Shown: positions 18,539 through 27,885, numbered from the stretch's first letter. The stretch is 41,804 bases of DNA from an uncultured Planctomycetaceae bacterium (GCA_903896675.1 CAITYU010000289.1:1-41804); one strand, 5' to 3'. Notes: generated from the letters alone by a model not told the origin. Numbers and translations: made by a program.

Positions 18539-19717
18539 TCAGTGCAAATCTGCAGCGCCCGGCTCGCCCGCCGCCGCGAATTCCCCTGCCCTGTGATGGT
18601 CTGAAACGATTTTTTCATACAGCTCAACCGTTTTCCGCAGCATCTCACCCAGACCCAGCTCCCCGGGGAACTCGCCACGCACCGCACCGCCGCGCAACGC
18701 CCACAGCACTCGCTGCAACAATTCCTGACGATCACCCGGCAGCACCAGACCACCAGGAAAGATCCGCCGCAGCAGTTCCCCCACTCCTCCATGATCGTAC
18801 CCCACCACCGGAACTCCGACCGCCAGCGCTTCCGCCGTCGTCAGACTGAAGGACTCCGGGTGGACCGACAGCGATAACACCACGTCCACCCCCGCGTAAA
18901 TTTCCGGCAGATCATCCCGTATCCCCGGAAACGTCAGACGGCCCGCAACACCCGACTCCGTCGCCAGCCGCAGCAACTCCTCCAGATACCGCTCACGACC
19001 CAGCAGACTCCCAGGACAGATCGCATGCACCTCCACACCCGCCCGACACAAGTCCGACAGCAGGCGAATCAGATCCACGTGCCCCTTGCCACGCACGACA
19101 CGACCCGGCAGCAGCAGCAGGAATCGCCCCGCCGCAGCCGGATACTGCCGCACAAACTCCGCTCGCCAGCCCACCAGCGACGGCCACATACGTCGGTACC
19201 GCTGACAGTCCACGCCACGCGAAATCACCTGCACACGACACTGCTCCCCCTGTACTGACAAACCCTCAAGATGCCGACGCACACTCTCAGATACCGCCAC
19301 CACCACATCAGCCCGCAGCATCACCCGACTGTACCAGCCACGCGAATTCAGGCCATGCACAGTGTGCACCACCACCGGACGTCGCTCCCGAGGCAGCAGC
19401 CGCAATGCCCAGCGCAGACACCACGCCGGTAATCGGGAATGCACATCCACCACATCCACACACTCACGCAACAGCAGTCCTCGCAGCCGCAGCACTGCAC
19501 CCAGCCAGCTCAGCGATTTCCTGCCACAGGCCAGCCGGATCGGCTCAGCACCCACCAGCCGCAACTGCGACTCGAGGCGACCACCCGCAGAACCCACCAG
19601 CACCCGCTGACCCGCCTCCACCAGCGCACGACTCTGCTCCAGCACACAATACTCAGCACCACCCGAGTCCATCGCGGGAATCAGCTGCAGCACCGTCATT
19701 CGCTTTCGCCGATTCAT
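18539..19717 (-). CDS. GT4-family glycosyltransferase
   Basis: The 392-residue protein is a GT-B retaining glycosyltransferase. Near the start is LIPAMDSGGAEYCVL, the glycine-rich N-terminal acceptor loop; in the middle are HTVHGLNS and VAVSESVRRHL. In the C-terminal domain are LLPGRVVRGKGHVDL and the E-x7-E nucleotide-sugar motif HPESFSLTTAEALAVGVP. It probably adds a sugar to a cell-envelope polysaccharide or lipid; donor and acceptor are unknown. I chose ATG 19717 (MNRRKRMTVLQL); ATG 19699 (MTVLQL) is equally credible. The open frame further upstream lacks homology. It lies 90 bases from the valS start on the same strand. Confidence 0.88.
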   Translation of the reverse strand: MNRRKRMTVLQLIPAMDSGGAEYCVLEQSRALVEAGQRVLVGSAGGRLESQLRLVGAEPIRLACGRKSLSWLGAVLRLRGLLLRECVDVVDVHSRLPAWCLRWALRLLPRERRPVVVHTVHGLNSRGWYSRVMLRADVVVAVSESVRRHLEGLSVQGEQCRVQVISRGVDCQRYRRMWPSLVGWRAEFVRQYPAAAGRFLLLLPGRVVRGKGHVDLIRLLSDLCRAGVEVHAICPGSLLGRERYLEELLRLATESGVAGRLTFPGIRDDLPEIYAGVDVVLSLSVHPESFSLTTAEALAVGVPVVGYDHGGVGELLRRIFPGGLVLPGDRQELLQRVLWALRGGAVRGEFPGELGLGEMLRKTVELYEKIVSDHHRAGEFAAAGEPGAADLH

Positions 19718-19870
19718 GAGTTGCACAGACCCGCTTCCCAAACCCACACAATTCCCTGCACCACCCGTTTGCCCGCCAGCCACGCCGACTGCTAACCTTC
19801 CCACTCCCCGACAGGCTGCCACTCAATCGCCAGCCACCCGCCCCGGCTGAATCGCCCGGAGAATCGCCCA

Positions 19871-21607
19871 ATGAAGATAACACCCGCCCCGACTTCTGCA
19901 CAGACCAGCCGGAACAACTGCATCGGACCACAACTGCCCCGGGTCTGCCTGCTGCTCGCTGCACTCCTGCTGGACCATTCCGCCGTCGCTCAGAACACTG
20001 CCCCGGCAAAAAACGAATTCGACCCGGCACCTGTGACAGAACAACACCAGATGATCCCCATGCGCGACGGACTCAAACTGTCCGCATGGCTGTACTTCCC
20101 CCCAGGTGCAGGACCATGGCCCGTCCTGTTCGAACAGCGATATGCGGATATCCGCGGCGAAGGCACCCGCAAAGCTGCCGCCAGCCTCGCATCAGCCGGC
20201 TACGTCGTTGCCATGGTCAATTATCGGGGCACGTGGCAGTCCGAAGGACGCTGGCAGGGCTACCGGGCACTCGGCTGGGGCACCCTGCAGGATGGATACG
20301 ACGTCTGCGAATGGCTGGGGACGCAGAAGTGGAGCACCGGCAAGGTCGGAACCTTCGGCTCCTCCCAGGCCGGCTACGCCCAGAATTTCCTCGCTGTCAC
20401 ACAGCCACCGCATCTCGCAGCACAGTACATGGTCGACACCGGACTCAGCCTCTTTCATGAAGGCTATCGCATCGGCGGAACCACCCGCCCAGCACGCTTC
20501 CGCTCACTCGCTCAGGTCTGTCGGGACCCCATGGACAATGACCGACTCCTCGAAGAATGGCTGCAGCACCCGACATATGATGACTACTGGCGCGACGAAG
20601 ACTGCTCGCTGCACTTCGATCGCATGAATGTCCCCTGCTTCACCATCGGCAGCTGGTACGATTTCATGAACCAGGGATCCATCGCCAGCTTTCACGGACG
20701 ACAGCACCAGGGCGGGGCAGGCTCACGCGGAAGACAGCAGCTTGTCATCGGACCATGGCTCCACGGTCGACTCAATAAGGGCTTCCGGAATGGTCAGCTC
20801 ACATACCCAGCGCACGCCGCATGGCCGGAACAACAACACATGATTCGCTGGTTTGACCGCTGGCTCAAAGGACAGCAGAACGGCGTCGATGCCGAACCCC
20901 CCGTGCGCTGGTTCGTCATGGGGGCCGTCGGAGAACCAGAGGCCCCCGGAAATGTCTGGCGCGAAGCCGCAGACTTCCCACCCCACTCCAATGCCGTCCC
21001 ACTCTACCTCCGCGCAGCCGGTCTCCTCTCCGAACAGGCCCCCGACACACCCACCGGAAACACCTCGTGGATCAGCGACCCACTGCACCCCTGTCAGATC
21101 CCCGGGACCGCCTTCCCAGGTGCCACTGATGCCCGCACCTTCGAACAACAGGCCGAAGTCCGCACCTTCACCACCGAAATCCTGACCGAACCCGTCGAAT
21201 GGACCGGCCGCATCAAAGCCGAACTCTGGCTCTCCTCAACAGCGCCCGATACCGACGTCATTGTTCGAGTCAGTGATGTCTACCCCGATGGAAGATCCAT
21301 ACTGATTGTCGATTACCCGTGGCGACTCCGCTATCGCGAAGGACTCCACACAGAAGTCCTCCTGCAACCCGGTGAAATCGTCCCCGTTCGCTTCGACATC
21401 GGCTGGATCAGCCAGATCTTCAATCGCGGGCACCGCATTCGGGTTACCGTCGCCAGCACCGGAGCTCCACTGTACGAACCCAATCCACAAAACGGTCAGC
21501 CCTTCACCCTTGAAATGCCACGCGACGCCGCCACTGCTACCAATACACTGCACCACAACAGGACCTTCGCGTCCAGAATTCTGGCACCGGTCATACCCGC
21601 AGACTGA
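19871..21607 (+). CDS. CocE/NonD-family (X-Pro dipeptidyl-peptidase-like) secreted hydrolase
   Basis: The 578-residue protein has an N-terminal signal sequence (hydrophobic stretch about 24-40, cleavage near AVAQ). An alpha/beta-hydrolase domain of the CocE / S15 type begins at MIPMRDGLKLSAWLYFP. The nucleophile is Ser165 in TFGSSQAGYAQ; most relatives have a Tyr at the position after Ser, and here it is Gln. YRGTWQSEGRW supplies the oxyanion-hole region. The C-terminal third is the jelly-roll X-Pro-peptidase C domain (VEWTGRIKAELWLSST, PGEIVPVRFDIGWISQIF). It probably cleaves esters or amides outside the cytoplasm; the substrate is unknown. It is divergent from the GT4 gene with 153 bases between the starts. 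Confidence 0.87.
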   Translation: MKITPAPTSAQTSRNNCIGPQLPRVCLLLAALLLDHSAVAQNTAPAKNEFDPAPVTEQHQMIPMRDGLKLSAWLYFPPGAGPWPVLFEQRYADIRGEGTRKAAASLASAGYVVAMVNYRGTWQSEGRWQGYRALGWGTLQDGYDVCEWLGTQKWSTGKVGTFGSSQAGYAQNFLAVTQPPHLAAQYMVDTGLSLFHEGYRIGGTTRPARFRSLAQVCRDPMDNDRLLEEWLQHPTYDDYWRDEDCSLHFDRMNVPCFTIGSWYDFMNQGSIASFHGRQHQGGAGSRGRQQLVIGPWLHGRLNKGFRNGQLTYPAHAAWPEQQHMIRWFDRWLKGQQNGVDAEPPVRWFVMGAVGEPEAPGNVWREAADFPPHSNAVPLYLRAAGLLSEQAPDTPTGNTSWISDPLHPCQIPGTAFPGATDARTFEQQAEVRTFTTEILTEPVEWTGRIKAELWLSSTAPDTDVIVRVSDVYPDGRSILIVDYPWRLRYREGLHTEVLLQPGEIVPVRFDIGWISQIFNRGHRIRVTVASTGAPLYEPNPQNGQPFTLEMPRDAATATNTLHHNRTFASRILAPVIPAD

Positions 21608-21683
21608 GCACAGATGAGAAACACGCTTGAATGACCGTGGTGACTGGCATCCGGAGGTCGATTGTCGGCATAGTTACTGCATT

Positions 21684-21701
21684 GCAGTGCACAGCAGTGC
21701 A
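21684..21701 (+). repeat. Direct repeat upstream of mnmG
   Basis: GCAGTGCA occurs at 21684-21691 and again at 21694-21701, one helical turn apart, 29 bases ahead of the mnmG start. The spacing would suit a dimeric DNA-binding protein, but chance is a fair explanation. Confidence 0.2.
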
Positions 21702-21729
21702 GCCAGTCTGTTCTTGGTAAGGGCCGAAG

Positions 21730-23577
21730 ATGAACGCCGCCTGCGTTTACGATTTCGATGTGGTGGTTGTCGGAGCGGGTCATGCGGGAGTCGAAGCCGC
21801 ACTCGCTGCCGCTCGCATCGGCGCTCGCACCGCCCTGCTCACAATGAACTGCGACACCGTCGCGCAAATGAGCTGCAACCCCGCGATCGGCGGAGTCGCC
21901 AAGGGGCAGATTGTCCGCGAAATCGACGCACTCGGCGGCGAAATGGGTCACGTCATAGATGCCACCGGCATCCACTTCCGCATGCTCAATGCCAGCAAGG
22001 GCCCCGCCATGCACAGTCCACGTGCCCAGGCGGACAAAAAAGCCTACCAGTTCGAGATGAAATACCGTGTCGAGCAGCAGGAAAATCTGACACTCCGACA
22101 GGAAATGGTCGATGCTCTCGAAACGGAAGGGGGGCGAGTCACCGGGATTCGCGTCGCCGGCGGCGCCCTCTATCGCACTCGAGCCGCAGTACTCACCACA
22201 GGTACCTTCCTCAAGGCCATCATGCACACCGGCGAACAGCAGGCCGAAGGTGGTCGAGCCGGTGATAAGGCCGCACACGGCATGTCCGCATCACTCAGCA
22301 ACCTCGGAATCGAACTGCGACGATTCAAAACCGGCACACCCGCCAGACTCAATGGACGCACCATCGATTTTTCTCGCTGCGAAGTGCAGCCCGGTGATGA
22401 TCACCCCGAACCTTTCTCCTTCCTCACCGAAACCATCACTCAGCCACAGGTGCACTGCTACCTCACATCCACCACACCCGAAATTCACGACATCATTCGC
22501 GCAAACCTGCACCGCGCACCAATGTATTCCGGACAAATCCAGTCCACCGGGCCACGCTACTGCCCCTCCATCGAAGACAAAGTCGTCAGATTCGCCGAAC
22601 GCGAAACTCACCAGGTGTTTCTCGAACCCGAAGGACGAAACACCTGCGAAATCTACTGCAACGGAATTTCCACCAGCCTGCCACGCGACGTCCAGGATCA
22701 GATCATCCACCTCATTCCCGGCTGTGAACGAGCCGAAATCATGCGGTACGGATATGCCGTCGAATATGACTTTGCACCTCCGACTCAGTTGTTCCCAACA
22801 CTCGAAACACGCGCCGTCGAGGGCCTGTTTTTTGCCGGTCAGATCAACGGCACAACCGGATACGAAGAAGCTGCCGGTCAGGGACTGATCGCCGGTATCA
22901 ACGCCGCACGACGTGTTCAGGCACGGGAAGGATTTGTTCCTGATCGCAATCAGGCCTACCTTGGAGTACTGCTTGATGACCTCGTCACGAAGGGCGTCGA
23001 TGAACCCTATCGCATGTTCACATCCCGGGCCGAGTATCGGCTGCTGCTGCGACAGGATAATGCCGATCGCCGACTGACGCCTGCCGGCATCGAACTGGGC
23101 ACGGTGTCCGCCGCGCGAGCCGACCGATTTCGCCGCTACGAAAAGGAGCTTGAGCAGGCCTTCACCGCAATGACAAAACTCCGCTCGCAGGGAGCCTCCC
23201 TCGACGAATGGATTCGACGCGATACCCCATGGGATCAACTTGAACAGATCTTCCCGGAACTCGCAGCACTGCAGCTTTCCTGGCAGACAAAACGCCAGAT
23301 GCACATCGAATCCCGGTACGCCGGCTACGTCCGTCGCCAGGAAGCGGAAATCGCAAAACTGCAGAAGGTTGACTCTGTCCGCATTCCGGAAACATTCGAC
23401 TTCCGCGCCGTGCCCCAGTTGCGCATGGAAGCCCGCGATAAACTGTCTCGACACCGACCTGTCACACTTGGCCAGGCCGGTCGAGTCAGCGGAATCACCC
23501 CCGCTGACCTCGCCGTCCTCATGTTCGCACTGAAACCACGGCTGTCCGATGAGACCGCCACTGCACAGTCAGACTGA
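21730..23577 (+). CDS. mnmG: tRNA uridine 5-carboxymethylaminomethyl modification enzyme MnmG (GidA)
   Basis: MnmG works with MnmE to install the 5-carboxymethylaminomethyl group on the wobble uridine of certain tRNAs. The 615-residue protein has the FAD-binding VVVVGAGHAGVEAALAAARI near residues 11-30. It also has the MnmG signatures MSCNPAIGGVAKGQ and LNASKGPAMHSPRAQ, and later FTSRAEYRLLLRQDNAD. The C-terminal MnmE-binding helical domain is present (SGITPADLAVL). It stands alone behind a 122-base gap, without mnmE or rsmG beside it. The length is normal and the start MNAACVYDFD agrees with the family. Confidence 0.97.
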   Translation: MNAACVYDFDVVVVGAGHAGVEAALAAARIGARTALLTMNCDTVAQMSCNPAIGGVAKGQIVREIDALGGEMGHVIDATGIHFRMLNASKGPAMHSPRAQADKKAYQFEMKYRVEQQENLTLRQEMVDALETEGGRVTGIRVAGGALYRTRAAVLTTGTFLKAIMHTGEQQAEGGRAGDKAAHGMSASLSNLGIELRRFKTGTPARLNGRTIDFSRCEVQPGDDHPEPFSFLTETITQPQVHCYLTSTTPEIHDIIRANLHRAPMYSGQIQSTGPRYCPSIEDKVVRFAERETHQVFLEPEGRNTCEIYCNGISTSLPRDVQDQIIHLIPGCERAEIMRYGYAVEYDFAPPTQLFPTLETRAVEGLFFAGQINGTTGYEEAAGQGLIAGINAARRVQAREGFVPDRNQAYLGVLLDDLVTKGVDEPYRMFTSRAEYRLLLRQDNADRRLTPAGIELGTVSAARADRFRRYEKELEQAFTAMTKLRSQGASLDEWIRRDTPWDQLEQIFPELAALQLSWQTKRQMHIESRYAGYVRRQEAEIAKLQKVDSVRIPETFDFRAVPQLRMEARDKLSRHRPVTLGQAGRVSGITPADLAVLMFALKPRLSDETATAQSD

Positions 23578-23605
23578 GACAGAAGTCCCAGCGGAGATCA
23601 CCGGA

Positions 23606-24112
23606 ATGTCTGCAGGAGCAGCACTGATTTCTGCCAGCGTGCGACTGGCTCTGCTGTGCTATGCAGCCACTGTCGCAGGAAGATTACTGGGATTCCGCGG
23701 ACGGAAGATCCGATTTTTGTGGACCGTCGGCTGCCTGCTGTTCATCGTGCACGTCGCAGCCGCCTTCCACTATGTGCATCACTGGAGCCACCACGCTGCT
23801 GTCCGGACCACTGCCACTGAAACCCGCCAACTGCTGGGCGTCGCCTTCGGTGAAGGACTCTGGTTCAGCTATGCCTTCGTTCTGCTGTGGCTGGCTGATG
23901 CCGTCTGGTGGTGGTCATCAGCCACCAGCTACCTGCAACGACCACGCTGGCTGAATCATGGACTGCACGGCTATCTCCTGTTCATCGCCTTCAATGGCGC
24001 TGTCATCTTTGAAGCCGGTCCCACTCGACTTTTCGGACTGCTGATTACCCCGCTGCTGCTGGTGATGATGATTCTTAAACTGCGCAGCAGACAACACGCT
24101 GACAGCAGATAA
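23606..24112 (+). CDS. Four-helix integral membrane protein of unknown function
   Basis: The 168-residue protein has about four hydrophobic helices (roughly 7-25, 35-58, 85-108, 125-158). Histidines cluster at the second helix end, FHYVHHWSHHAAV, and a Trp-rich VWWWSSA follows the third. The His-rich segment could be a heme- or metal-binding site. I do not recognise the family. The ATG at 23606 has GGAG about ten bases upstream; an open frame from 23549 would overlap mnmG. It follows mnmG by 28 bases and may be co-transcribed. It ends 11 bases from the convergent HtrA-like gene. Confidence 0.7.
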   Translation: MSAGAALISASVRLALLCYAATVAGRLLGFRGRKIRFLWTVGCLLFIVHVAAAFHYVHHWSHHAAVRTTATETRQLLGVAFGEGLWFSYAFVLLWLADAVWWWSSATSYLQRPRWLNHGLHGYLLFIAFNGAVIFEAGPTRLFGLLITPLLLVMMILKLRSRQHADSR

Positions 24113-24123
24113 GGCTGATCCGG

Positions 24124-25299
24124 TTACAGCAGTACCTTCAGGGGTTGCAGCTGCACCTCAACCTCACCGATCCGCCCGTTTCGCAGCACACGCACTCGCA
24201 CTGTATCACCCGCCTTTCGCTCACTCAGAACCTTCCGCAGGTCACTGGCACTGACCAGGGGTTGATCATCCACGGCTACCAGAATGTCGCCCAGGATGAT
24301 GGCACCCATCTGTACGCGACAGCCCACCAGACCAGCACGCGCTGCCGGTGAATTCGGGTACACCTGCAGCACAACCACGCCGGCAGGCAGGTCCGAAATC
24401 GAAATACTGTTGTCCTCGGCTGTGGACTCATCCAGAACCGCAATTCCCAGCGTCGGAGTCTGCGGACGCTGCGATTCCGCAATCACAGCCTGCACCGACT
24501 GCACTACATCGTTCACCGGAACGGCAAAACCAATCCCCGCAGAATCACCGGAACGACTGAGTATCGCAGTGTTGATCCCGATCAGACGCCCCGAACTGTC
24601 CAGCAGTGGCCCGCCCGAATTGCCCGGATTGATCGCCGCGTCCGTCTGAATCAGCCGCTTCAGAACGACGTCCGAGTTGCCCGCCACCTCCCGATCCAGT
24701 CCGCTGATGATCCCGGAGGACAGCGTCTGATTCATCCCGAACGGACTGCCAATCGCAAACACTCGCTGTCCCACCTTCAGATCATCCGATGTCCCCAGAG
24801 TCACTGGCTGCAGTTCTCCTGCCGCTGCCCGAATCTGCAGCACCGCTATGTCACAGCTGGATACTGCACCAATGAAATCCACGGCAAACACCTGCTTGTT
24901 CGGCAATTCCACCTCCAACTCACCAATTCCACCGAATACCGAGGCCTCAACCACGTGCAGGTTTGTAATGATCCGCCCCTGCTCGTCCCACACCACACCA
25001 GTCCCGGAAGTCAGCTCACGCTTCGCCACAGCGTCCTGACCAATCCGCTCGTAACCCTGAGTATGAATCCACACAACGGATGGAGAAGCCACCTCAAACA
25101 GCCGAATCGTCGACTGCTCGTCCTCCGCCAGACTGCCCCGCGGAGTTACCGTGCGGGGAGTGTAATCCGGCTGATTCCTCACCGAATCAACAATGATGCG
25201 AAACGTCAGTGCCGCAGCCATGACGACCAGAATCAGCACCAGCCAGCCATTCACGGCAGCCGTCGGATTCACCGGCGGACGAGAACCAGAGGGGGACAT
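24124..25299 (-). CDS. HtrA/DegP-like S1C serine protease, single PDZ, membrane-anchored
   Basis: The 391-residue protein has one transmembrane segment at about residues 17-38 (GWLVLILVVMAAALTF). A trypsin-like domain follows with His115 (TNLHVVEA), Asp150 (SSCDIAVL) and Ser228 (NPGNSGGPLL). One PDZ domain lies at about 290-385 (NSPAARAGL, DILVAVDDQPL). HtrA proteases degrade or refold damaged proteins outside the cytoplasm, with the PDZ controlling activity. A single PDZ plus a membrane anchor matches DegS-like or Gram-positive HtrA layouts. It might have a sensor role, but no anti-sigma partner is adjacent. The ATG at 25299 was chosen; the open frame extends to 25359. It is divergent from the SUKH gene across about 220 bases. 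Confidence 0.9.
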   Translation of the reverse strand: MSPSGSRPPVNPTAAVNGWLVLILVVMAAALTFRIIVDSVRNQPDYTPRTVTPRGSLAEDEQSTIRLFEVASPSVVWIHTQGYERIGQDAVAKRELTSGTGVVWDEQGRIITNLHVVEASVFGGIGELEVELPNKQVFAVDFIGAVSSCDIAVLQIRAAAGELQPVTLGTSDDLKVGQRVFAIGSPFGMNQTLSSGIISGLDREVAGNSDVVLKRLIQTDAAINPGNSGGPLLDSSGRLIGINTAILSRSGDSAGIGFAVPVNDVVQSVQAVIAESQRPQTPTLGIAVLDESTAEDNSISISDLPAGVVVLQVYPNSPAARAGLVGCRVQMGAIILGDILVAVDDQPLVSASDLRKVLSERKAGDTVRVRVLRNGRIGEVEVQLQPLKVLL

Positions 25300-25520
25300 C
25301 GACACGGTACTCTCCTGCACTCCAATGCGTAATGCACTGCCCGGAATTCTAGCGTCCACGCCTTTCTTCGTTTAATCGTATTCCGGGAATTTTCTCGGCC
25401 CGCACGGGAATGCCGAAAAATCAGGCACCCCGCGAGTGTGCGGGACCGAAGACCGGTCTAGACTCACCGCTGATCAACCAGTCAGGTCGCTGCCAGCCGG
25501 TCCAGGATTCACCACTGAAC

Positions 25521-26021
25521 ATGCGAAATGAAATACGCCGCCAACTGGAACAACTCTGCGGGTACCCACTGCCCGCAGCATGGCAGCAACTGATCAGCAA
25601 CTACCCCCACGCACTGCTCACCGCAGGTCGCGGAGACGAAAATCAGCACGACGAAGGCACCGTTGCACAGGTCGAACTGCTGGCCAGTGATTCCGCAGTC
25701 CTGCAGATCAACCTCGAAGTTCGCCACGGCACCTTCCTCGATCCCCACGGCATGGAATTCCAATGGCCAACCGCATATCTCGTCATCGGCGAAACCGGTG
25801 ACGGTGACTACTACTGTCTCGATGCCGCCGCGCAGACAACCGCTGTACTGCAGTACCGCAGTCACGCAGTGAAATTTGAAAACGCCGCAGAATCCCTCGA
25901 GGAATTTATTGAACTCCTGCTCGTCGCCTTCACTGAAGACGATCCCGACGACCCCGAACTTCTGTCCGAATTCACGGAGAACGAATCAGATGAATGCACC
26001 GATCAATATCCGAGTCCATAA
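25521..26021 (+). CDS. SMI1/KNR4 (SUKH) family protein
   Basis: The 166-residue protein fits the SUKH fold: N-terminal LEQLCGYPLPAAWQQLISNYP, central PTAYLVIGETGDGDYYCLDA, and ESLEEFIELLLVAF near the end. An acidic tail follows (EDDPDDPELLSE). SUKH proteins are often immunity proteins against contact-dependent toxins, but single copies also occur in housekeeping settings. No toxin is next to it here. It begins a compact cluster: its end overlaps the DUF971 gene by 32 bases, and the CYTH gene follows. The ATG at 25521 gives the start MRNEIRRQLEQ; the upstream open frame lacks homology. Confidence 0.75.
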   Translation: MRNEIRRQLEQLCGYPLPAAWQQLISNYPHALLTAGRGDENQHDEGTVAQVELLASDSAVLQINLEVRHGTFLDPHGMEFQWPTAYLVIGETGDGDYYCLDAAAQTTAVLQYRSHAVKFENAAESLEEFIELLLVAFTEDDPDDPELLSEFTENESDECTDQYPSP

Positions 26022-26307
26022 GGAACGTCGGATCCTCGAACTGCAATGGAGTGAATCCGAAGTCGCCGAACTGCCCTTCCGCACCGTTCGCCAGAATTGC
26101 CGCTGCGCCGTCTGTGTCGACGAACTCACGGGACGACAGATCCTCGATCCCGAAACTGTCCCGATCGACCTCGGATTGCTCGAAATCTCACTCGCAGGCA
26201 ACTACGCACTGCGAATCCGCTGGTCCGATAATCACGACTCCGGTCTGTTCACATGGCGACATCTGGCAGCCATCTCTGATGCTCTTGCAGGCAGAACTCG
26301 GCCATGA
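25990..26307 (+). CDS. DUF971 / gamma-butyrobetaine hydroxylase-like N-terminal domain protein
   Basis: The 105-residue protein begins MNAPINIRVHKERRIL. It contains the family signature ELPFRTVRQNCRCAVCVDELTGR (residues about 26-48), ending SDNHDSGLFTWRHLAAI. The fold is the small domain found at the N-terminus of gamma-butyrobetaine hydroxylase and often near Fe-S assembly proteins of the Mrp/ApbC type. The CxC-x2-C cluster could bind metal; the stand-alone role is not known. Its start lies inside the SUKH gene (32-base overlap) and its TGA overlaps the CYTH start (ATGA). The three genes therefore look translationally coupled. Confidence 0.85.
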   Translation: MNAPINIRVHKERRILELQWSESEVAELPFRTVRQNCRCAVCVDELTGRQILDPETVPIDLGLLEISLAGNYALRIRWSDNHDSGLFTWRHLAAISDALAGRTRP

Positions 26308-26912
26308 CCATCGAAGTCGAAGCAAAATTTCCTGTCCACAGACTCGCACAACTGCAGCTCGACGCCGAAAAACTGGGCTTTCGATTCCCCGACGATGCAG
26401 CACTCGAACAGGACGATTACTTCAATCATCCTTCCCGGGATTTTCGACAGACTGATGAGGCTCTGCGGATTCGCCGCTGCGGCAGTGAACTGGTCCTGAC
26501 CTGGAAAGGACCTCGACTTGACAACCTTTCCAAAACCCGACACGAACTCGAAGTACCCTTCCCCGTCGCCGCAGATCAAATCGCGGACAAACTGCAGTCT
26601 CTGACTGCCATCCTGCTGGCTCTCGGCTTCACCCACAGTGGCTGCGTACGCAAACTGCGACGCTCCGCATCCCTCGTGTTCGAAGGACGCACCTTCCACT
26701 GCAGTCTCGATGACGTCAGCGGACTGCCGCTCCACGCCGAACTGGAAACCCTCTGCGAAGACTGCGAAAAACAAGACGCCCTGCAGTCACTGCTGAGACT
26801 GGCTGCAAGCCTGAATCTGCAGCTGCAGGAACGCCGCTCCTACCTCGAACTGGTCCTCACATCAAACCGCGACGACTCAGCTCCGCCACAACCTGACGCA
26901 CGATCGCAGTGA
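26304..26912 (+). CDS. CYTH-domain protein (class IV adenylate cyclase / triphosphatase-like)
   Basis: The 202-residue protein starts [11 protein letters not shown], the ExExK motif that begins CYTH domains. [24 protein letters not shown] and [14 protein letters not shown] supply the basic and acidic residues lining the tunnel for triphosphate and metal. Members are adenylate cyclases (CyaB), thiamine triphosphatases or inorganic triphosphatases; the sequence cannot decide between them. The ATG overlaps the DUF971 stop in an ATGA. The 3' end overlaps the end of the convergent DapA-like gene by 56 bases. Confidence 0.85.
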   Translation: MTIEVEAKFPVHRLAQLQLDAEKLGFRFPDDAALEQDDYFNHPSRDFRQTDEALRIRRCGSELVLTWKGPRLDNLSKTRHELEVPFPVAADQIADKLQSLTAILLALGFTHSGCVRKLRRSASLVFEGRTFHCSLDDVSGLPLHAELETLCEDCEKQDALQSLLRLAASLNLQLQERRSYLELVLTSNRDDSAPPQPDARSQ

Positions 26913-27885
26913 CATCCGCAGCATCAGGCTGAGACTCGCTGCCCGCTGGCAGTGGACATCCCCCCACGGGCTGGTCCGTGAACCCATGCGCGGAAAGCAT
27001 GCACTGCAGTTCGCGGCTGAGTGTCCCCAGATCCGTTTTCTGCTTGTCACTCAGGGGCTGCCGCCCCTGTCCCATCTGGAAGCCCCGCAGGCCCACTGCG
27101 GCCCGGAATCCCTCCGGAAACTCAGCCGAATAGATCATCGTGTCAAACAGCCGGATCAGGTCGTACTGCACACGACGAGCCTCATCAATCTGATAGGACA
27201 CCGTCAGATCATAAAGTCTCCGAGTCAGCTCAGGTACCACACCCGAACTGGCGTTCGTACCACCATCACAACCGGCCAGCAGCATCGGCATCAACGCCGC
27301 ATCCCAGCCCGTCAGAAATGCAAAATCAGGTCGGTTCGGACGAACCGCCTGAATCATTCGAATCATGTGCGGAATGTCACCCGAAGAATCCTTGATCGCC
27401 ACAATCCGCTCAAATTCCTCAGACAGACGCTGAATCGTCGGCACGTCGATCGGACTGGCAAACATCGGAATGTTGTAAAGCGTCACATCAATCGGAGTAT
27501 TGCGGCCAATCTCTGCAAAATATGCGTATACGGAGGCAGGGCTGAGCTTGTAATAAAATGGAGCCACAATCGCGACAGCACGAATTCCCAGAGACGCATA
27601 ATACTCACAGGCACGAATCGTCTCCTTCACATTCGCTTCCGCCGCTCCAGCCAGAATCGGCACCCGACCACGCACCTGATCCGCCAGAATCGCCACAATC
27701 CGCCGACGCTCCTCCGGAGTAAATCGAGTGAATTCGCCGGTCGAACCGTTCGGATACAACCCATGAACTCCACGGGCAATCAGCCAGTCTGCGTAACGCC
27801 GCAGTTCGCCTTCATTGATTCCGCCATCAGCGGTGTAAGGCACAAGGTTGGGAGTAAAAATGCCCTGCAGCTTCGATGCAGCCAT
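26857..27885 (-). CDS. Dihydrodipicolinate synthase-family lyase with encapsulation-peptide-like C-terminal tail
   Basis: The 342-residue protein is a DapA/N-acetylneuraminate lyase-type Schiff-base aldolase. It begins [17 protein letters not shown] and has NGSTGEF, LYNIPMF (core Tyr) and the Schiff-base Lys in VAIKDSSG. The barrel ends near residue 300. About 40 extra residues follow: a Pro/Gly/Ser linker, then [19 protein letters not shown] (about 322-340), a short amphipathic helix that resembles bacterial-microcompartment encapsulation peptides. The substrate is not readable and it need not be lysine-pathway DHDPS. It might be a keto-acid aldolase. ATG 27885 was chosen over a weak upstream GTG. 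Its end overlaps the CYTH gene by 56 bases. Confidence 0.85.
   Translation of the reverse strand: MAASKLQGIFTPNLVPYTADGGINEGELRRYADWLIARGVHGLYPNGSTGEFTRFTPEERRRIVAILADQVRGRVPILAGAAEANVKETIRACEYYASLGIRAVAIVAPFYYKLSPASVYAYFAEIGRNTPIDVTLYNIPMFASPIDVPTIQRLSEEFERIVAIKDSSGDIPHMIRMIQAVRPNRPDFAFLTGWDAALMPMLLAGCDGGTNASSGVVPELTRRLYDLTVSYQIDEARRVQYDLIRLFDTMIYSAEFPEGFRAAVGLRGFQMGQGRQPLSDKQKTDLGTLSRELQCMLSAHGFTDQPVGGCPLPAGSESQPDAADVTAIVRQVVAELSRRGLM

Noticed and set aside
25521-26021. SUKH gene as part of a toxin-immunity system
   Set aside because: No polymorphic toxin, secretion gene or second immunity gene nearby; neighbours are DUF971 and CYTH.
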